Assembly (NCBI GenBank): GCA_016929985.1
Contig: JAFGIH010000376.1
Span: 1 to 11,598, forward strand
Reading direction: 5' to 3'
From: Thermoleophilia bacterium
Lineage (GTDB): Bacteria; Actinomycetota; Thermoleophilia; RBG-16-64-13
Length of the DNA: 11,598 nucleotides
This document shows, piece by piece, positions 1-7,275 of this stretch. Under the pieces are notes generated by a model. That model was given only the letters and a program-made list of their open reading frames with translations. It did no database searches and had not been told where the DNA came from. How positions within the stretch are numbered: position 1 is the stretch's first letter; every line of letters starts with the position of its first letter. The translations under genes and the position numbers were made by a program.

Positions 1-877
1 AACCCTGCCCGCCCAGGAGACGAGCATTCTTCTCCAGATGATTCTCCCGGATGATGCGCTCCATCTCCTCGCGCTCGCCACCCTCACCGGCGTGAAGCAG
101 CACAAAACGATCACGATCCGCCTGTGCCATGGTGGCCAGAGCAAGCGCTGGGTAGGTGACCCCGTTCTTCTTGACCAAACGCCGCGGGCAGAAGAGCACG
201 ATCTTGCCTTCGGCGATGTCCCAGGTCTTGCGGAGCTCGCCGCGCAACCGCTCTTCGTCCGAGGGGTCGGCCGGGGGCGCGAACGCCGAGGTGTCGACGA
301 AGTTCATGAGGGTGTAGATGTGTTGGGCCCGCTCGGGCACCAAGCCCAGCGCGTGCCTATAGAGCCGGGTGTCGACCGTGACGATGGCGTCCGCCAGCCG
401 CAGAGCCCGCATCTCGGCCCGCATGAGGTAGTGACGCCCCATCTGGGAACCCGTGCTGTAGCCCTCGGAGACCGACTCGTAGAGCGGGTACCCATGTAGG
501 GTAAGCACCAGTGGCACACGCCGTTCGTCGGCCACCGTGCGCAGGTAGGGGATGGAGTAGACCTCCTGGGCGTTCAGGACCTCCCAGGGCGAACCGGCGT
601 CTCTCGCGCGATCGAGCTCGCGCGCCGTCGCGGCCGCGAGCAAGCGGGCCCGCGCCTCCGCCGAGTACATCATCCCCCAGCCGCTGCGGACTCGGTTGAG
701 CGCCCCCGCGGGCCAGACGAGCCCCGCCTTGCGCACGGGGTCCGGCACAGTCGACCCGAGGTAGAACGGGCGGACTTCGTTGCCCAACTCCTCCAGGCCC
801 TTGGCGAGCATGGTGATGTGCGTGCTCGTGCCGCCGATCTGGCCGGGGTCGCGCATGGTGGGCAGCAGGATCCTCAT
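1..877 (-). CDS. GT4-family glycosyltransferase, 3' end cut by window edge
   Basis: The frame is open from ATG 877 to the window edge (292 codons visible), so the C-terminus lies outside. The N-terminus has the GT-B acceptor-domain pattern: a first strand (MRILLPTMRD), then GGTSTH at about 15-20 and a helix ending LGNEV. The segment VLTLHGYPLY at about 124-133 is the usual strand with a conserved histidine. MNFVDTSAF near 191-199 is the linker to the nucleotide-sugar domain, whose first strand (KIVLFCPRRLVKKNG, about 225-239) carries the expected basic residues. Family members run to about 380 residues, so roughly 90 are missing, including the EX7E motif. The ATG overlaps the upstream gene's TGA (ATGA), and GGAG stands only 2 nt before the start, so translational coupling is likely. 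It probably adds a sugar in cytoplasmic assembly of a surface polysaccharide repeat unit; donor and acceptor cannot be read from sequence. Confidence 0.85.
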   Translation of the reverse strand, partial: MRILLPTMRDPGQIGGTSTHITMLAKGLEELGNEVRPFYLGSTVPDPVRKAGLVWPAGALNRVRSGWGMMYSAEARARLLAAATARELDRARDAGSPWEVLNAQEVYSIPYLRTVADERRVPLVLTLHGYPLYESVSEGYSTGSQMGRHYLMRAEMRALRLADAIVTVDTRLYRHALGLVPERAQHIYTLMNFVDTSAFAPPADPSDEERLRGELRKTWDIAEGKIVLFCPRRLVKKNGVTYPALALATMAQADRDRFVLLHAGEGGEREEMERIIRENHLEKNARLLGGQG

Positions 878-2118
878 TTCTCCACCGCCCGTCCCGTCCG
901 CGCCAACGCATCTTCCACCAGGCCGGAGATCTCTTCCACCCGGTGGTCCCAGGTGTTCTTGGCGGCCAGGGCGACGCGCGCCGCCCGCTTCTCAGAGCCG
1001 TCTGTGTCGATGGCCGCCCTCACCAAGCCAGGGTAGTCCTCAGGCCGGCCGGCGACGCTGATCATCCCGGCGAAACGCTCCAACTCGGGTAACCCGCCCA
1101 CCACGACAGGCAGCCCCGCCGCCAGGTACTCGAACAGCTTCAGCGGGAAGATGTTGCGGGTGAGCTCGTTGGCCTTGTAGGGCACGAGCGCGACGGCCAT
1201 GCCCTTGAGATAGCCCGGCAGCTCCGGCCGCGGCTTCTCGCCCAGCAGATGGATGTTGGGATAACGGCGCAGACGCGCCTCGTCGACCTGGCCGGCCTTC
1301 ACCGGGCCGATCAGCACGATCTGCCACGCTGGGTCGGCCTTGGCGAGGGCCTCGAGAGCGTCGACGTCGAGCCGCGAATCGTGCAACCCCACCACACCCA
1401 GCCGCGGAGCCGGTATGGCCGCCAGGTCGGCCGGGATGGGGAGTTCGGGTTCGAGAGCCCGGTTGAAGATCTCGACGTCGGCGGCGTTCAGCACGGTGTA
1501 GGTGTGAGGGTTGAGGTTCTGACGCGAGAGCCTGAGGTTCTCCGCAGTCGTGATGACCAGGTCCGCGCGCCGTGTGAGCTCGTCGTCATACCCCTTTACC
1601 ACCTCAGGGCTCACGAAGCCGGGAAAGGCGGAGTGCTCGTCCACGCAATGGTAGACCACCAATGAGGGGCGGCGGCCGGCGCGACCGGCGGCGGGCCGGT
1701 CCGCGCGTGCGGCCGGAGTCCGGCCGCCGAGACGGTCGGGCAGGGCCAGCGAGGTGGGCAGATAGGTCCAGAAGATGTACTCCTCGTCGAAGTACAGGCG
1801 GTTCATAGCCCAGCGGATGTATTGGGCCAACAGGGTCTGGTTGGCGCTGTTGATGCCCGGCTTCATGTTGCCGAAGGGGAGGAGCGGCGGAGGGGTGAGC
1901 GTCCAGAGCCCGGCGTCCACGCGACCTAGGCGCGGCGCCGTCGCCGACCAGCGCCGCCACCGCGCCGGGACCTTGAACGGCGCCAGCATGGTGACCGGCT
2001 CTTCAACGTAGAGCACACGGTTGGTCTGCGCCAGACGATGCATGATCTGCTGTTTGCTGGTCCACATCGCGCTCCAGTCGAGTGACGAGATGCAGACTAT
2101 GTCTTTACCACGTAGCAT
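874..2118 (-). CDS. TuaH-like glycosyltransferase
   Basis: This 414-residue protein opens with a form typical of TuaH-like (teichuronic acid type) glycosyltransferases: KDIVCISSLDW at 5-15, then SKQQIMHRLA at 21-30 and RVLYVEEP at 34-41. VVYHCVDEHSAFPG at 154-167 and DLVITTAENL at 186-195 complete the N-terminal Rossmann domain. The C-terminal donor-binding domain has GVVGLHDSRLD at 241-251, HLLGEKPRPELPGYL at 290-304 and LVPYKANELTRNIFPLKLFEYLAAGLPVV at 311-339 (given here by its key parts: PYK, FPLK, EYLAAG). Residues 131-151 are an Ala/Arg/Gly-rich insertion between conserved blocks. ATG 2118 has GAGGGGG upstream at good spacing. It starts 30 nt after the preceding glycosyltransferase and overlaps the next by 4 nt. 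The likely role is transfer of a nucleotide-activated sugar to a lipid-linked intermediate on the cytoplasmic face; the sugar is unknown. Confidence 0.88.
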   Translation of the reverse strand: MLRGKDIVCISSLDWSAMWTSKQQIMHRLAQTNRVLYVEEPVTMLAPFKVPARWRRWSATAPRLGRVDAGLWTLTPPPLLPFGNMKPGINSANQTLLAQYIRWAMNRLYFDEEYIFWTYLPTSLALPDRLGGRTPAARADRPAAGRAGRRPSLVVYHCVDEHSAFPGFVSPEVVKGYDDELTRRADLVITTAENLRLSRQNLNPHTYTVLNAADVEIFNRALEPELPIPADLAAIPAPRLGVVGLHDSRLDVDALEALAKADPAWQIVLIGPVKAGQVDEARLRRYPNIHLLGEKPRPELPGYLKGMAVALVPYKANELTRNIFPLKLFEYLAAGLPVVVGGLPELERFAGMISVAGRPEDYPGLVRAAIDTDGSEKRAARVALAAKNTWDHRVEEISGLVEDALARTGRAVEK

Positions 2119-2148
2119 GAGGCCCCCTCTCGTATGCGAGCCCTCCGG

Positions 2149-3375
2149 TCAGGGCCGCACGTGCCCATCGCGGGCGGCCAGGCACCGTTCGTAGGCCCGG
2201 AGCGTCCGCGCCGCCGTCTGCTCGATGGTGAAGTGCTCACGCACGCGCCGCGCGCCGGCGGCGCCCATGCGGGCGCGCAGAGCCGGGTCGTCCAACAGGG
2301 CGGCGGCGCGCTCGGCGAGCGCAGCGACGAGCGCGCCCCGCTCCTGGTCTCGGGTAACCACGTAGCCGGTCTCTCCGTCGACCACCGCCTCCGCCACTCC
2401 GCCGGCCGCCGTCGTCACCACCGGGAGACCATTATCCATGGCCTCGAGAACGGACATGGACACTCCCCCCTCGAAGACCGAGGTCACAATATAGACATCC
2501 AGCTTGCGCCAGATCGGGCCGACCTCGTCCAGCCTCCCGGTGAAAAGCACCCTATCCGTTCCCATCCCGGCCACCAGCGACTCCAACCGGGCGCGTTCGG
2601 GGCCGTCGCCGACCACAATCACCTGCAACTCCGGATGGGTTCGCCGTAGCGCGCTCGCCACCTCCAGCAAGAGGTCGACGTCTTTCACCGCCACCAGGCG
2701 GGCCGCCGTTCCCACGCTCGGTTGGCGCGGCGTCTCGGCGTCGTGAGCCGCATTCAAGCCGCCGGCCGCGGCCGTGGCCGCGCCGGGGCCGCTGCCGGCC
2801 TCCAGACCAGAGTGGATGGTCACCAGCTTCTCCACCGGATAGCCCCGTTCCATCAAGAGACCTTTCAGGCTCTCCGACACGCACACGATCCTGTCCACAG
2901 CGGCCGCCGTGGCCCGGTCGATCTCCCGGTACACCCGGGCCACAGTGGCAGACCCGTAGTCGAGCGCCAGGTCGGAGTGGACTGTGGTGAGAAGACACGG
3001 CCTAGGACGCAGCACCCGCGCGACCAGCCGTACCGGCAGGTTGGCGCGCATGCCATGGGTGTGCACCACGTCCCATCGCGCCCGCGGTCGCTCAGCAGGC
3101 GGCCAGGCCTCCGGTGCGTGCGCGTTCGACGACCCAGCCGCCAGAAAACGCCGCAGGGGCCCGAGCACCCGGGGATCGCGCGCCCCGTTCATGGGCAGCA
3201 CCGACACCGGCAGCCCGCGGCGCCGGGCTTCATCGGCGAGACCGCCCTCGCCCAGACACAGCAGGTGCACGTCACAGCCGGAACGTCCGAGCGCGGAGAG
3301 TAGCGGCAGCAGATGGCTCATGGCTCCGCCTGTGTCGCCGCCCCCGATGACATGCAACACGTGGAGTGGTCTCAC
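2149..3375 (-). CDS. GT4-family glycosyltransferase
   Basis: A 408-residue two-domain GT-B glycosyltransferase. HVLHVIGGGDTGGAMSHLL at 5-23 is the glycine-rich acceptor loop, and DVVHTHGMRANLP at 102-114 and TTVHSDLA at 130-137 are standard GT4 strands. CVSESLKGLL at 165-174 and IHSGLE at 187-192 lead into the donor domain. VGTAARLVAVKDVDLLL (221-237), VVGDGPERARLE (254-265) and LFTGRLDEV (277-285) are the usual donor-domain strands. The normal EX7E element appears as FEGGVSMSVLEAM at 301-313, with eight residues between the two glutamates, one more than usual. Residues about 191-219 are a Gly/Ala-rich insertion at the domain junction. The start is GTG at 3375 with AGAGGG upstream; it overlaps the polymerase stop (GTGA), so the two are probably coupled. 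Role: sugar transfer in repeat-unit assembly; specificity unknown. Confidence 0.9.
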   Translation of the reverse strand: MRPLHVLHVIGGGDTGGAMSHLLPLLSALGRSGCDVHLLCLGEGGLADEARRRGLPVSVLPMNGARDPRVLGPLRRFLAAGSSNAHAPEAWPPAERPRARWDVVHTHGMRANLPVRLVARVLRPRPCLLTTVHSDLALDYGSATVARVYREIDRATAAAVDRIVCVSESLKGLLMERGYPVEKLVTIHSGLEAGSGPGAATAAAGGLNAAHDAETPRQPSVGTAARLVAVKDVDLLLEVASALRRTHPELQVIVVGDGPERARLESLVAGMGTDRVLFTGRLDEVGPIWRKLDVYIVTSVFEGGVSMSVLEAMDNGLPVVTTAAGGVAEAVVDGETGYVVTRDQERGALVAALAERAAALLDDPALRARMGAAGARRVREHFTIEQTAARTLRAYERCLAARDGHVRP

Positions 3376-5393
3376 AGATCACCCTCTTCCGGCGCCGCTT
3401 GGTGAGAAGCGCCTCCCGGCGTCTCCCTTTCATGCAACGCGGCCGAGGTCACGAAGCCTGCTAGAAACCAGAACCCTGCCCCTACCACCAGCGTCTCCCA
3501 CACGCTCGCGGTCAGGTTGGCCACACCCACGGCCACGTAGGCCCCAAAGGCACCGGCCGTCAAAGCCCGCAGATAGGGATCTCCCGTGGCTCCATGACCC
3601 TTCACCAGCCCCTTGGCTCCTCGCAGGAGTAGCCATAGGAAGAAGGCCAGAAGGAGCAGTCCTCCCTCGGCCCCCAATTGCAGGTAGAAGCTGTCCACCC
3701 ACAGGCGGCTGTACGAGTAGGTCACGGCGGCGGTCCCGCCGAAGGTGCCCAGTCCCAGACCGAACCAAGGGTGTGCCGCGATGTACTCAAGCGCCATCTT
3801 CCACACGTACAGGCGCCCGGCCGCCATACTCTTGGCAATGTACCAGGAGCTGAACGCGGAGGTCAGGCGTTGCACGAACGTGCTTGGCGCCGCGAACCAG
3901 CCCACCACCACGACGGCCACAAGCGGAGTCAGATAACGACGGTAGGCCATGATCAGAAGAGCGACGAGTCCGGCCGCCAATCCTATCCAAGCTCCCCTGC
4001 TGAAGGTCACCGCCACGCCGCCCAAGTGTATGACGCAGGCAACAGCCCACAGCACCCGCGAGATCCCCCGGAGCCCCCGGGCGGCCGCCAGGCTGAACGA
4101 GAGCAGGGCTCCCATGAGTAGGAACGCGCCGAGCCCGTTGGGATTCTGGACGATCGAATAGGCCCGGGTGCCGATGGACGTCTCGCGCACGTCCACCCAA
4201 CTGGCGGGCATCGGAGCGTTGGTCACATACTGATAAAGCCCGTGCAGAGCGAGCGCCACCCCCACGAGGACGAAGACTGCCACAGTCCGCCGCACCCAAC
4301 GCCTGTCTTTGGGAAGGAGGAACCCGAGGAAGTAGAAGAGCAGGGGTTGAAAAAGGATCCGTAGCGCGAACAGCGCCACGTCGCCGGGCACCTCCCGCAC
4401 CACCACCGAGCCGAGGGCCGCGGCGAAGGCCAGGATGGTGGGTAGCAGGATGGGGACGGTCCAGAGTTCCCAGCGGCGCAAGACGATCACGCACCAGAGC
4501 ACCAGGCAGACCGAGAACAGCAACAGGGCGTCGTCCCAAACGGGGCCGAGACCTCCCATGGTGTTCCGCGCCGCCCAGTCCAACCACGGGAAGACCGCGA
4601 CCACCACAAGCAGGGCCTCCGGCCGCACCACTACCAGCGCAAGAACGCACAACACCACCACGGCGGCTATGACCAAGACAGGAGCGGACCCATACGAGAG
4701 CCCGACAAGCAGGCCCCCCGCTGCAGCCATGATCGCAGCTACACCTACGACCGTCGGGCCCATTCGACCCGCCGACCGCCGCCACACGGGGGCTCCTGCC
4801 GGCCCTGCCGGAACGCGCACGTAGGAACCGCCGGTGGCCAGCGCCAGGCCGCGGCCGGCCAGACTGGTGGCGAAGGCCGGAGCCAGACGGGATCCCCCAG
4901 CCATCATGAGCACCCCGATGGCCAGCACTACGATGGGGATCGCGAGACGCAACCATGGGGCAGCCAGGGGAATGCCGGTGTTGTCGAGGGTAGTGGCCCC
5001 ACGAGCCAGCACCAGGGCCAAGCGCCCGCAGCCCAAAGCGAAGAGTCCCGCGCCGGCAACTATGGCCCACGCGCCTCCCGAGAACCGGGAACCGGAGACC
5101 TGACCCTCCGCCGACCTCGCCGCCCGACCTACGACGCTGCCGCCCACCACCCGCCGCAGCCACAGGTAGGGACGCGACAAGGCCAGTACGCTTACCGGAT
5201 GGCCGGTACGGCCCAGCCTGCGCGATGCCAAGCGCCTCGTGCCGAAGACCCGGGAATCGGCGAACACCGGCATGCAAACCCGGACCAGCGCGAGAAAGAA
5301 CCGTCCGACAAGGGAGTCGCGCGCCACAGCCGCAAGCCAGAGGTGGGCCGCCCGGCCGCCACGGTACGACAGCGAGTCCCTGACCAGCATCAC
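3372..5393 (-). CDS. O-antigen ligase/polymerase family (Wzy_C) membrane protein with long N-terminal extension
   Basis: A 673-residue polytopic membrane protein. The C-terminal half carries the O-antigen ligase/polymerase signature: QNPNGLGAFLLMG at 416-428, VTFSRGAWIGLAAG at 462-475 with the family arginine, a periplasmic loop with AAGRLYVWKMALEYI at 524-538, then HPWFGLGLGTFGG at 541-553 and DSFYLQLGAEGGLLLL at 567-582. These proteins join lipid-linked repeat units or transfer a polymer to an acceptor outside the membrane. Family members usually have about 400-500 residues. Here about 210 extra N-terminal residues include a basic, weakly hydrophobic stretch (1-95) and two hydrophobic segments (about 108-130, 149-167), followed by further helices from about 212. 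The start is GTG 5393 or ATG 5390; GGAG at 5401-5404 suits the GTG. It lies 45 nt after DUF4330 and overlaps the next glycosyltransferase by 4 nt. Ligase versus polymerase cannot be decided from sequence. Confidence 0.85.
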   Translation of the reverse strand: MMLVRDSLSYRGGRAAHLWLAAVARDSLVGRFFLALVRVCMPVFADSRVFGTRRLASRRLGRTGHPVSVLALSRPYLWLRRVVGGSVVGRAARSAEGQVSGSRFSGGAWAIVAGAGLFALGCGRLALVLARGATTLDNTGIPLAAPWLRLAIPIVVLAIGVLMMAGGSRLAPAFATSLAGRGLALATGGSYVRVPAGPAGAPVWRRSAGRMGPTVVGVAAIMAAAGGLLVGLSYGSAPVLVIAAVVVLCVLALVVVRPEALLVVVAVFPWLDWAARNTMGGLGPVWDDALLLFSVCLVLWCVIVLRRWELWTVPILLPTILAFAAALGSVVVREVPGDVALFALRILFQPLLFYFLGFLLPKDRRWVRRTVAVFVLVGVALALHGLYQYVTNAPMPASWVDVRETSIGTRAYSIVQNPNGLGAFLLMGALLSFSLAAARGLRGISRVLWAVACVIHLGGVAVTFSRGAWIGLAAGLVALLIMAYRRYLTPLVAVVVVGWFAAPSTFVQRLTSAFSSWYIAKSMAAGRLYVWKMALEYIAAHPWFGLGLGTFGGTAAVTYSYSRLWVDSFYLQLGAEGGLLLLAFFLWLLLRGAKGLVKGHGATGDPYLRALTAGAFGAYVAVGVANLTASVWETLVVGAGFWFLAGFVTSAALHERETPGGASHQAAPEEGDL

Positions 5394-5410
5394 GGAAGCG
5401 TCTCCGTCAT
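5390..5410 (-). CDS. Possible 6-codon leader reading frame coupled to the polymerase start
   Basis: ATG 5410 opens MTETLP and then TGA (5392-5390), which overlaps the ATG at 5390 of the polymerase as TGATG, a classic termination-reinitiation overlap. The strongest ribosome binding site in the gap, GAGAGGGG at 5418-5425, stands 7 nt before this short frame rather than before the polymerase itself. The sequence is certain; that it is translated, or controls polymerase yield, is inference. The alternative is that ribosomes start directly at GTG 5393 using GGAG at 5401-5404. Confidence 0.3.
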   Translation of the reverse strand: MTETLP

Positions 5411-5438
5411 TATCGGGCCCCTCTCAAGGCCGCGCCCG

Positions 5439-5942
5439 TTACTGGACCGCCTCCTGCCCCGTCAGCACCTTCATGATCACGGTCTGCACCTCGAACCCGG
5501 TGCCGATGAGCGTCACCTTCTTGCCCACCCCCATGGGCACGCTACCGATGCGTACGGCAGAGTTCGCGATGCTGCCTTCTCCTAGGACGACGATGGCGAC
5601 GTCGCTGTAGATGGGCGATTCGAAGGCTTTCAGCTCTCCCTCGGGCGTCAGGAACTCCTCCAAGGTGGGAGACGGGACAACCTCCACCACTTCCCCGAGC
5701 TTCGTTCCCCCGTCGTCGCGGACCACGGTCTTGGCCTGCACCGCCCCGGTCAACGCATCGACCGTCGCCTGCCTTTGCTCTGTGACCATGTAGGTGACCT
5801 TCACGGGGATGGTCTCTGAGCTGTCGCCGGTCGTGCGCATCACGGCGAACACCACCACAGCGACGATGACCAGCAGCACCAGCAGGTCGACGATGTTCAC
5901 CTTGCCGAAGATGCGTCCCCGCTCATCGAGAAAGCGGCTCAT
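5439..5942 (-). CDS. DUF4330 domain-containing membrane-anchored protein
   Basis: A 167-residue protein matching the DUF4330 family. It begins MSRFLDERGRIFGKVNIVDLLVLL, and the D/N-ERGRIFGKVNIVDLL block at 6-21 is the family hallmark. A single hydrophobic helix spans about 17-36. The remainder (about 40-167) is a beta-rich domain predicted to face outside, with YMVTEQRQATVDAL at 51-64, GGTKLGEVVEVVPSPT at 78-93 and the C-terminal VGKKVTLIGTGFEVQTVIMKV at 139-159 (key: GKK, GTGFE). The function is not known. I chose ATG 5942 because GAAGGGTGG lies just upstream; in-frame GTG codons at 5948 and 5951 are alternatives that would sit on that site. It heads the polysaccharide operon, 45 nt before the polymerase, which suggests a partner role in export or assembly (inference). 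Confidence 0.85.
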   Translation of the reverse strand: MSRFLDERGRIFGKVNIVDLLVLLVIVAVVVFAVMRTTGDSSETIPVKVTYMVTEQRQATVDALTGAVQAKTVVRDDGGTKLGEVVEVVPSPTLEEFLTPEGELKAFESPIYSDVAIVVLGEGSIANSAVRIGSVPMGVGKKVTLIGTGFEVQTVIMKVLTGQEAVQ

Positions 5943-5973
5943 CGCCACCACCCTTCAGGTAGTTGTGCCGGTG

Positions 5974-5996
5974 GATAGAACCTCCCGAATTCTATC
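5974..5996. repeat. Inverted repeat GATAGAA / TTCTATC over the operon promoter
   Basis: Perfect 7-base arms at 5974-5980 and 5990-5996 with a 9-base centre. They overlap the candidate -10 and start site of the DUF4330 promoter. No T-run follows on either strand, so an operator is more likely than a terminator. The rest of the 5943-6117 gap is GC-rich and shows nothing else clear. Confidence 0.4.
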
Positions 5997-6017
5997 GGAA
6001 TAGGCTGGCCCTGCCTA
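5989..6017 (-). promoter_or_regulatory. Candidate sigma70-type promoter of the polysaccharide operon
   Basis: Reading the minus strand, TAGGCA (6017-6012) and TAGAAT (5994-5989) are separated by exactly 17 nt. The -10 matches consensus at 5 of 6 positions and the -35 at 4 of 6. Transcription would start near 5982, giving a leader of about 40 nt that contains the GAAGGGTGG binding site before ATG 5942. It lies in the only gap upstream of DUF4330. It is predicted by eye. Confidence 0.4.
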
Positions 6018-6078
6018 CCACAGGCTCGGGCGAGGGCCCGTGGGCGCCGCGACCGCGTCCCGGCGACTGTAGCCGACC

Positions 6079-6107
6079 TTGCGCCGAGCCCTGGCGTGGG
6101 CTAGAGT
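6079..6107 (+). promoter_or_regulatory. Weak candidate promoter for the UDP-GlcNAc 2-epimerase
   Basis: TTGCGC (6079-6084) and TAGAGT (6102-6107) are 17 nt apart, matching consensus at 3 and 4 of 6 positions. The start would fall near 6114, only about 4 nt before ATG 6118. That would explain why no properly spaced ribosome binding site is seen (GGAG at 6113-6116 is 1 nt from the ATG). Weak motif match. Confidence 0.25.
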
Positions 6108-6117
6108 CCAGCGGAGC

Positions 6118-7275
6118 ATGGAAGAGCACACCATATTTATCACCTTTGGGACCCGCCCCGAGGCCATCAAGATGGCCCCCGTGGTGCTGGAACTGCAGCG
6201 CCGAGAGGTCTTCCGCGTGGTCACCTGCCTCACGGGGCAGCACCGCGAGATGCTCGACCAGGTAGTGGAGGCCTTCTCACTGCCTGTGGACCACGATCTC
6301 AGGATCATGCGCGACCGGCAGACGCTCGGCCACATAACCTCGGCTGTGCTGAACGGCATCGATCCCCTGCTGGAGGCTGAGAAGCCCGACTTGGTCATGG
6401 TCCATGGCGATACCACGACGACGTTCGCCGCTGCACTGGCCGCCTACTACCGCATGATCCCGGTCGCCCACGTGGAGGCAGGTCTGCGGACCGATAACAT
6501 CTACAGCCCCTTCCCGGAAGAGATCAACCGCCGCCTGGCCGACCGCCTGGCCGAGGTCTACTACGCCCCCACTGCTGCCGCGCGCACATCCCTGCTGAGC
6601 GAAGGCGCGCGCCCCGACCACGTGCTGGTCACGGGCAACACGGTGATCGACGCCCTGCTGGCAACGGCGGCGGGCACGGCGCCCGAGTGGGAACCCAAGA
6701 TTGTCCGGGCGTTGGAGCGGCCCGGCCCCAAGGTGCTCGTCACCGTTCATCGCCGGGAAAGCTGGGGAGCGCCGATGGAGCGAGTCGCCCAGGCTATCAA
6801 GCAGGTGTCCGAGCGGATGCCGGACGTGACCTTCGTCTTCCCCATCCATCTCAACCCAGTGGTGCGGGCCACCTTCAAGGGCGCCCTGGACTCGGTCGCG
6901 CAGGTGGTGTTCACCGAGCCCCTGCCCTACAGGCCCTTCGTCCACCTCATGAAGGCCGCCGACGTTGTGATCACCGACTCGGGAGGCATCCAGGAGGAGG
7001 CTCCCACTCTGGGTAAGCCCGTCCTCGTCATGCGCGACACAACCGAGCGCCCGGAGGGCATCGACGCGGGCACGGCCAAACTGGTCGGCACCGACAGCGA
7101 GGTCATCGCCCGCGAGCTACTGCTTCTGTTGAATGACCGGGCCGCCTACGAAGCGATGGCCACCGCCGTCAATCCTTACGGAGACGGCCGCGCCGCCGAG
7201 CGCATCGCCGACCACTTGGAGCATCGGTTCGGCCTGCGAGCCACGCCGCCGGCCGATTTCGCCGGAGAGTCCTAG
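6118..7275 (+). CDS. wecB: UDP-N-acetylglucosamine 2-epimerase (non-hydrolysing)
   Basis: A 385-residue cytoplasmic enzyme that interconverts UDP-GlcNAc and UDP-ManNAc, precursor of ManNAc and ManNAcA residues in surface polymers. The N-terminus has the family motif [14 protein letters not shown] at 10-23. The catalytic residues known from E. coli WecB have counterparts: D98 in HGDTTTT, E120 in HVEAGLRT, E134 in PFPEEINR and H211 in [26 protein letters not shown] at 285-301 and [10 protein letters not shown] at 305-314 bind the UDP moiety. Length fits the family (about 375). ATG 6118 is chosen because homology begins there; TTG 6079 would add 13 unrelated residues. The gene is divergent from the polysaccharide operon, so it probably supplies one of its sugars. 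Its TAG stop at 7273-7275 overlaps the convergent larB stop. Confidence 0.95.
   Translation: MEEHTIFITFGTRPEAIKMAPVVLELQRREVFRVVTCLTGQHREMLDQVVEAFSLPVDHDLRIMRDRQTLGHITSAVLNGIDPLLEAEKPDLVMVHGDTTTTFAAALAAYYRMIPVAHVEAGLRTDNIYSPFPEEINRRLADRLAEVYYAPTAAARTSLLSEGARPDHVLVTGNTVIDALLATAAGTAPEWEPKIVRALERPGPKVLVTVHRRESWGAPMERVAQAIKQVSERMPDVTFVFPIHLNPVVRATFKGALDSVAQVVFTEPLPYRPFVHLMKAADVVITDSGGIQEEAPTLGKPVLVMRDTTERPEGIDAGTAKLVGTDSEVIARELLLLLNDRAAYEAMATAVNPYGDGRAAERIADHLEHRFGLRATPPADFAGES

Noticed and set aside
357..911. 184-codon minus-strand frame at the left end
   Set aside because: The out-of-frame GT4 gene from ATG 877 runs through the same DNA to the window edge with clear glycosyltransferase motifs.
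2984..3853. 289-codon open frame on the plus strand across the GT4/polymerase junction
   Set aside because: The composition is Arg/Pro/Ser-rich and it is antisense to two well-supported genes; no motif.
3787..5277. 496-codon open frame on the minus strand inside the polymerase gene
   Set aside because: It is rich in Arg, Gly and Pro with no recognisable motif, and lies fully within the polymerase, whose frame has membrane helices and the Wzy_C signature. It is a high-GC shadow frame.
6079..6117. TTG start for wecB at 6079
   Set aside because: It would add 13 residues not found in the family; homology begins at ATG 6118.
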